A stretch of 10,243 nt of DNA from Burkholderiales bacterium (GTDB taxonomy: Bacteria; Pseudomonadota; Gammaproteobacteria; Burkholderiales; SG8-39), in NCBI GenBank assembly GCA_919902965.1, contig CAKKSJ010000108.1:1-10243 (forward strand), in the 5' to 3' direction. A program made the translations under genes and the position numbers. Under the pieces are notes generated by a model. That model saw only the letters and a list, made by a program, of their open reading frames with translations, made no database searches and was not told where the DNA came from. Numbering within the stretch: position 1 is the stretch's first letter; the number at the start of each line of letters is the position of its first letter. Below, piece after piece: positions 6,655 through 10,243 of the stretch.

Positions 6655-7728
6655 ATGCCTCTGACTGATACCGCAGTACGCAACAAAAAACCGGGCAAAA
6701 AGCCCTCGAAATTGTCCGATGAACGGGGCTTGTTTTTGATCGTTACCCCGGCGGGCGGAAAGTGGTGGAGATTCCGCTATAGCTTCGGCGGAAAGGAAAA
6801 GCTGCTGTCTCTCGGCACCTACCCGGATATCTCTCTCGCCGGTGCTCGCCAAAGGCGCGACGATGCGCGCAAGCTACTCGCCGAAGGCATTGACCCGGGC
6901 GAACAGCGGAAGGCAGCGAAGGCCGCGCGGGCAGGGCTGGCAGCAAACACTTTCGAGGTGATCGGGCGCGAGTGGTACGCCAAGACTGCGCCGATGCTGG
7001 CGGAGAACACCAAAGCCAAGCTGCTCCGATTCCTGGAAGTGGACGTGTTCCCGTGGATCGGTGCGCGACCGATTACCAGCCTTGCGGCGGCTGATTTGAT
7101 TAAGGTGATCGAACGCATAGAACAGCGCGGTGCAATGGACATTGCACGTCGAGTGCATAACTACATGGGGCGCATATTCCGGTATGCCGTCGGCAGAGGT
7201 CTAGCTACTCGCGATCCCTCGCGTGACATAGAACTGAAAGACATACTGCCGCCGGAAAATGTGCAGCACCATGCCTCAGTGACCGATCCTAAGGCCGTAG
7301 GAGGGCTGTTGCGGGCGATCGATGGCTTTACCGGGGCCTTGGGTACCAGATGCGCCCTGCGCCTTGCTGCGCTGGCATTCGTGCGCCCTGGCGAGCTTCG
7401 CCATGCCGAATGGGCCGAGTTTGATTTTGAAAAAACAGAATGGCGTATTCCCGCTGCCAAGATGAAGATGAAGGAGCAGCACATCGTCCCCTTGTCCGAC
7501 CAGGCTGTCGGTATCCTGCGCGAGATTCAGCCATTGACCGGTAACGGCCGTTACGTGTTTCCTAGCGAGCGCGGCGGCAGCAGACCGATGAGCGAGAACA
7601 CCATCAACGCCGCACTGCGCCGAATGGGATACGCCAAGGACGAAATGACGGGACACGGCTTTCGCAGCATGGCATCAACGCTGTTGCACGGTAAGCGATC
7701 AATGTACCCCGTCCTTGCCGAGGCGTAA
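6655..7728 (+). pseudogene. P4-family tyrosine integrase, C-terminus cut off by IS66
   Basis: Such integrases recombine an island with its tRNA attachment site. The N-terminal DUF4102 arm-binding domain is intact (about 1-80, MPLTDTAVRNKKPG... through GIDPGE), followed by the core-binding domain (about 98-190) and most of the catalytic domain. The catalytic Arg is R249 in RPGELRHAEW; the H-x-x-R pair is H334 and R337 in GHGFRSMAST. The native frame ends at H345. Codon 346 straddles the IS66 left end at 7690/7691, and the last dozen residues (GKRSMYPVLAEA) are read from the IS. The family normally continues for some 50-60 residues with a His/Trp box and the nucleophilic Tyr, all missing here. 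The protein, if made, should not recombine DNA. The missing part is not found beyond the IS. Confidence 0.93.
7691..7718. repeat. IS66 terminal inverted repeat, tnpC side
   Basis: It starts GTAAGCGATCAAT. Compared with the reverse complement of the other end (10161-10188), 23 of 28 positions agree, including the first 13. The 33 bp between it and the tnpC stop hold nothing recognisable. Confidence 0.93.
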
Positions 7729-7751
7729 TTACTGTGCTTGAAAGCGGAAGA

Positions 7752-9317
7752 CTACTTCGAAGCGACGGCGATACGCCAGGGCAGCAACGCCTCGTAGTCT
7801 TCGAGGCACGTCGCTTTGGGCAGCGCGGTGAACAGCGCGCGCAGGTACTGGTAGGGTTCGATGCCGTTGGCCTTGGCGGTTTCGATCAAGGAATACAGGT
7901 TGGCGCTGGCGCTCGCCCCGCCGACGGTGTCGGCGAACAACCAATTGCGCCGTCCGACGACGAAGGGCCGGATCGCGTTCTCGCAAGCATTGTTGTCAAT
8001 CGGAAAGCTCCCGTCATCGACGAAACGCACCAGCTTGGGCCACTGCTCAGACAGGTAATGCAGCGCTTGGCCAAGGAGACTGCCCGGCAGCACGCTGTGC
8101 CGATACGCGAGCAGCAGAGTCTGGATGCGCGCGAGCATCTGGCGGCTGCGTTCGTAGCGCAAGCGCAACCGATCCTTGACGTCCAACTCGCGTGCCGCAG
8201 CCTCGATCGCATAGAGTTCGCCGATCGCGGCGATAAACTGGGCCGCCGGCTGCGCGCTCGTGCGCGAGGCCTTGGGCAACGCTGCCTCGGCGTCCACAAA
8301 CCGGCGCCGCGCGTGCGCCCAACAGCCAAGGTGCACCAGCCCATAGGTCTGCGCCACGTTGGCATACACCTCGTAGCCATCGGTGACCAATGCCCCGCGC
8401 GCCCCATCATAGAGTCGCCGCGCGGTTTCGGCACTGCGGCTTGGGGCATAGGTAAAGAGCCGGATCGGTGGGCCGCTGCCGCTCATTTGCGCCCACAGGT
8501 AGCTTTTTTGCTGTGCAGCACGGCCCGGTTCCTTGAGTACCTGCAGCTCGGTCTCGTCGCCGTGAATGATTTCGGCATCGAGCAATTGATCACGCAGCAA
8601 GTTGATGATCGGCTGCACCGCGGCGCCTACGCGCACCAGACTGCCGGCGAGCGTGTTGCGCGACAGATCGCCGCCGAAGCGCCCGAGCAGCGCCGCCTGC
8701 CGGTACAGCGGCAGCGCATCCTGGTACTTGGCCGTGGCCACCCATGCGAGCGCCGACTCGGTGAGCAGGCCCTTGGGGATCAGCCGCGGCGGCGCAGGTG
8801 CGATGCGCAGCCCCTGATCGCAGCACGGGCAGGCGTACTTCACGCGCTCGTGACGGATGACGCGCACTTGGGCGGGAACGATATCCAGTTGCTCGCTCGC
8901 CTCGACGCCGATTTCTTCAAGCCGCGCCCCGTCGTTCGGGCAGATGCGCTCGGCCTCGGGCAACTCGTGGCGGATCACCTCACGCGGCAGTGCCGCATCC
9001 AGGGGCTTTCTGCCGCGCTTGGCGCGCCGGTGCGCCGGGACCTCTACGCTGTCCTCGGGGGCTACCTCGGCTGGGACCGATACCGGGGCGAGCGTTTCGA
9101 TTTCGTTGAAGAGCAAATCTTTCTGCTCACTGCCGCGGGCCTCGGACTTGGCGGCAAAGAGTTTGCGCATGAACGCATTGAGCCGCTCTTTGAGCAGATC
9201 GCGCTCGGTGCGCACGATACGCAACTCGCCGCGCAGTGCTTCACGTTCGCTTTCGCTGCGCGCCAGTTGGTCGCGCAGCTGGTTCAGTTCGTCCTCGTTG
9301 TTCGTGATCGCGTGCAT
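7752..9317 (-). CDS. tnpC: IS66 family transposase TnpC
   Basis: This is the 521-aa DDE transposase that cuts and joins the IS ends. The N-terminus is a coiled coil (about 7-50), then a basic linker with RRAKRGRKPL (97-106). The zinc-finger region is at 125-170 (C126, C163, C165, C166). The catalytic domain has D254 in IIHGDETELQ, D313 in LVTDGYEVYA and E446 in DNNACENAIRPFVVGRRNWLF. The C-terminal IS66 tail, ending LLPWRIAVASK, is complete. The ATG at 9317 has AAGAAG just upstream. A 72-bp gap separates it from tnpB. One oddity: the first zinc-finger pair reads CPND, where many relatives have C-x2-C, so one ligand is missing or replaced. Confidence 0.96.
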   Translation of the reverse strand: MHAITNNEDELNQLRDQLARSESEREALRGELRIVRTERDLLKERLNAFMRKLFAAKSEARGSEQKDLLFNEIETLAPVSVPAEVAPEDSVEVPAHRRAKRGRKPLDAALPREVIRHELPEAERICPNDGARLEEIGVEASEQLDIVPAQVRVIRHERVKYACPCCDQGLRIAPAPPRLIPKGLLTESALAWVATAKYQDALPLYRQAALLGRFGGDLSRNTLAGSLVRVGAAVQPIINLLRDQLLDAEIIHGDETELQVLKEPGRAAQQKSYLWAQMSGSGPPIRLFTYAPSRSAETARRLYDGARGALVTDGYEVYANVAQTYGLVHLGCWAHARRRFVDAEAALPKASRTSAQPAAQFIAAIGELYAIEAAARELDVKDRLRLRYERSRQMLARIQTLLLAYRHSVLPGSLLGQALHYLSEQWPKLVRFVDDGSFPIDNNACENAIRPFVVGRRNWLFADTVGGASASANLYSLIETAKANGIEPYQYLRALFTALPKATCLEDYEALLPWRIAVASK

Positions 9318-9389
9318 TGTCTTCTTAGACTACAGCATCTTATTCGCGTTCACGCGGCACGAATAAATTTTACGCGCGCATTCGTTCGT

Positions 9390-9746
9390 TCAACCTGCGT
9401 GCCGGTACCTCAGCACTTGGTGAGCGCGCATCGCCTCAAGGTCGATACCCTCGAGCAGCCAATGCAATTGTTCGATCGTCAATTCGATCACTGCCTCGCC
9501 AGCGCGCGGCCACACAAACCGCTCGGCCTCCAGGCGCTTCAGCAGCAGCCAAAAGCCGTTGGTCTCCCAGCCCAGAATCTTCACCCGGTCGCGTCGACGG
9601 TTACTGAACACGTACAGTGCCGCTGCAAAGGGATCGAGCCCCAGGGCCTGTTCCACCAGCGCCGCGAGCCCGTTGATGCTTTTGCGAAAATCCACCGCCT
9701 CGCGGTGCACGTACACCGCGAGCCGCGCATCGAAGCGAAACATCAT
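9390..9746 (-). CDS. tnpB: IS66 family accessory protein TnpB
   Basis: This 118-aa protein is the IS66 Orf2 type, needed with TnpA and TnpC for transposition of many IS66 elements; its biochemical role is unclear. It is unrelated to the RNA-guided TnpB of IS200/IS605. Family motifs are VYVHREAVDFRKSINGLAALVE (11-32, key residues V-D-F-R-K) and LYVFSNRRRDRVKILGWE (44-61), followed by FWLLLKRLE (65-73). The start codon overlaps the tnpA stop (ATGA, 9743-9746), so translation is probably coupled. A second ATG directly follows the first, so either codon could be used. Confidence 0.95.
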   Translation of the reverse strand: MMFRFDARLAVYVHREAVDFRKSINGLAALVEQALGLDPFAAALYVFSNRRRDRVKILGWETNGFWLLLKRLEAERFVWPRAGEAVIELTIEQLHWLLEGIDLEAMRAHQVLRYRHAG

Positions 9747-10102
9747 CGACCTGCCAGGGCTTGGATCGCGGCTGCGAGCAGCGGCGCGTCGGCCGACATC
9801 AGTTCCAGTTTCACGCCGTTGGGCAACTGGGCTCGCAGCTGTGACGCCGATCGGCCAGAAGAAGTGCTCGGCACCAGGAGCTTCACCGCCGCAAATACTG
9901 GAGAGGGCGCTGCTTTGTTCGTCGCCAGCGCTCGCCGCGGCACATGCGGCTTGCTACCCGTGCTTCGCAGCATTTGTTTCGCCGCGTACAAGGTGTATCG
10001 CGACAGCCCGCGGCTACGCGCGTACTCTGTCAGCGACTTGCCCTCGCGCTTGGCCGCCAGCAAATGCGGCCCCCACCGATCCAGATCGACTTTCCCGCTC
10101 AT
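9743..10102 (-). CDS. tnpA: IS66 family accessory protein TnpA
   Basis: This 119-aa protein is the IS66 Orf1 type, probably a DNA-binding accessory factor. A helix-turn-helix region is visible at about 15-45 (LLAAKREGKSLTEYARSRG, then LSRYTLYAAKQML), like the transposase_8/IS66 Orf1 fold. The C-terminal half carries the usual short strand PNGVKLEL (93-100) and ends in a helix. The ATG at 10102 has an excellent Shine-Dalgarno sequence AAGGAG at 10109-10114, making it the best-translated start of the IS. It is the first gene of the tnpA-tnpB-tnpC operon, 58 bp inside the right inverted repeat. Confidence 0.93.
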   Translation of the reverse strand: MSGKVDLDRWGPHLLAAKREGKSLTEYARSRGLSRYTLYAAKQMLRSTGSKPHVPRRALATNKAAPSPVFAAVKLLVPSTSSGRSASQLRAQLPNGVKLELMSADAPLLAAAIQALAGR

Positions 10103-10129
10103 CTCGCGCTCCTTGGTTCAACGAAGAAG

Positions 10130-10145
10130 CGCGTATCTATACGCG
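10130..10145. promoter_or_regulatory. Palindrome upstream of tnpA, possible operator/promoter
   Basis: CGCGTAT (10130-10136) and ATACGCG (10139-10145) are perfect 7-bp arms around CT. On the minus strand the centre reads TATAGA, a 4/6 match to a -10 hexamer, 27 nt upstream of the tnpA start. No good -35 is found at 17 nt. Since TnpA looks DNA-binding, this would be a natural autoregulatory site, but that is inference. Confidence 0.35.
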
Positions 10146-10160
10146 AATCACCCCACGCGC

Positions 10161-10188
10161 GGAAGAACGTGGTTTATTGATCGCTTAC
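10161..10188. repeat. IS66 terminal inverted repeat, tnpA side
   Basis: Read inward on the minus strand it begins GTAAGCGATCAAT, identical to the first 13 bases of the opposite end, with 23 of 28 positions matching overall. The IS ends with CGCTTAC at 10188. Confidence 0.93.
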
Positions 10189-10243
10189 GACTGAACCGCG
10201 TAGTGTTACTAGCGGTTGGCTCGATTCAGATCGGTGGAGACAC
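10189..10243. other. Unidentified flank right of the IS, with a hairpin
   Basis: These 55 bases do not encode the missing integrase tail in any frame and do not begin with the 8 bp found left of the IS. They contain a hairpin: AACCGC (10194-10199) pairs with GCGGTT (10212-10217), and TAGT (10201-10204) with ACTA (10208-10211), around a GTT loop with one bulged G. On the minus strand a frame entering from the window edge reads VSTDLNRANR and stops at 10209-10211. It may be the tail of another gene or mobile element, but is too short to judge. Confidence 0.4.

Larger units (their letters stand above)
7691..10188 (-). mobile_element. Complete IS66-family insertion sequence
   Basis: The element is 2498 bp, typical for IS66, and carries the three standard genes tnpA, tnpB and tnpC on the minus strand between terminal inverted repeats that begin GTAAGCG, the family pattern. 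All three frames are open and the transposase catalytic residues are present, so it looks transposition-competent. IS66 elements normally duplicate 8 bp of target. Here the 8 bp on the left (GTTGCACG) and on the right (GACTGAAC) differ, and the interrupted integrase does not resume on the right. It sits inside the integrase, with tnpC convergent to it. I cannot name the exact IS. Confidence 0.95.

Noticed and set aside
6367..6852. 161-codon minus-strand open frame across the tRNA gene and integrase start
   Set aside because: It is antisense to the tRNA-Leu gene and to the integrase. The part reading RGNRTPMTVKSRDFES is the familiar spurious translation of the strand opposite a leucine tRNA.
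9390..9746. TnpB as an RNA-guided nuclease with an omega-RNA
   Set aside because: The name is shared only. This is the short IS66 Orf2 protein with the VDFRKSINGL motif and no RuvC-like domain.
1..10243. CRISPR array, toxin-antitoxin pair, defence cassette or retron
   Set aside because: No regularly spaced repeats were seen, and no genes beyond queuosine, Sec, cytochrome, integrase and IS66 functions could be supported on either strand.

Overview
The window looks like GC-rich proteobacterial chromosome, most likely betaproteobacterial. The gene order queA-tgt-yajC-secD-secF is the classic proteobacterial one, and the protein sequences fit that group. The lineage is an inference from gene style; no marker gene is present to fix it.

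Region 1 (1-6333, all genes on the minus strand) is conserved core genome. Read in the direction of transcription, it holds queA and tgt (two enzymes of queuosine tRNA modification), then yajC, secD and secF (the accessory membrane complex of the Sec translocon), then a small b-type cytochrome membrane protein. An extended -10 promoter sits in the 44-bp tgt-yajC gap, so the Sec genes can probably be transcribed without queA-tgt. A long imperfect hairpin separates secF from the cytochrome gene.

Region 2 (6334-6496, plus strand) is a divergent intergenic stretch followed by a tRNA-Leu gene with anticodon CAA. A good sigma-70-type promoter precedes it, and the CCA end is encoded.

Region 3 (6497-10243) is accessory DNA. 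A P4-family tyrosine integrase gene lies just downstream of the tRNA in the usual island layout. The 158-bp gap between them holds a perfect -35 element and three AGTCCGA repeats. The integrase is cut at codon 346 by a structurally complete IS66-family element (7691-10188) with matched 28-bp terminal inverted repeats and three genes (tnpA, tnpB, tnpC) on the minus strand. The integrase has lost its C-terminus, including the catalytic tyrosine. The DNA beyond the IS neither continues the integrase nor repeats the 8 bp on the left side, so a deletion or rearrangement followed the IS insertion. The window therefore catches the left edge of a decayed genomic island in tRNA-Leu.

I found no CRISPR array, defence system, rRNA or clearly novel gene system. 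The points most worth a second look are the secF-cytochrome hairpin, the copy of the 16S rRNA 3' tail in the tgt leader, the IS66 element without a target duplication, and the unidentified hairpin-bearing flank at the right edge.
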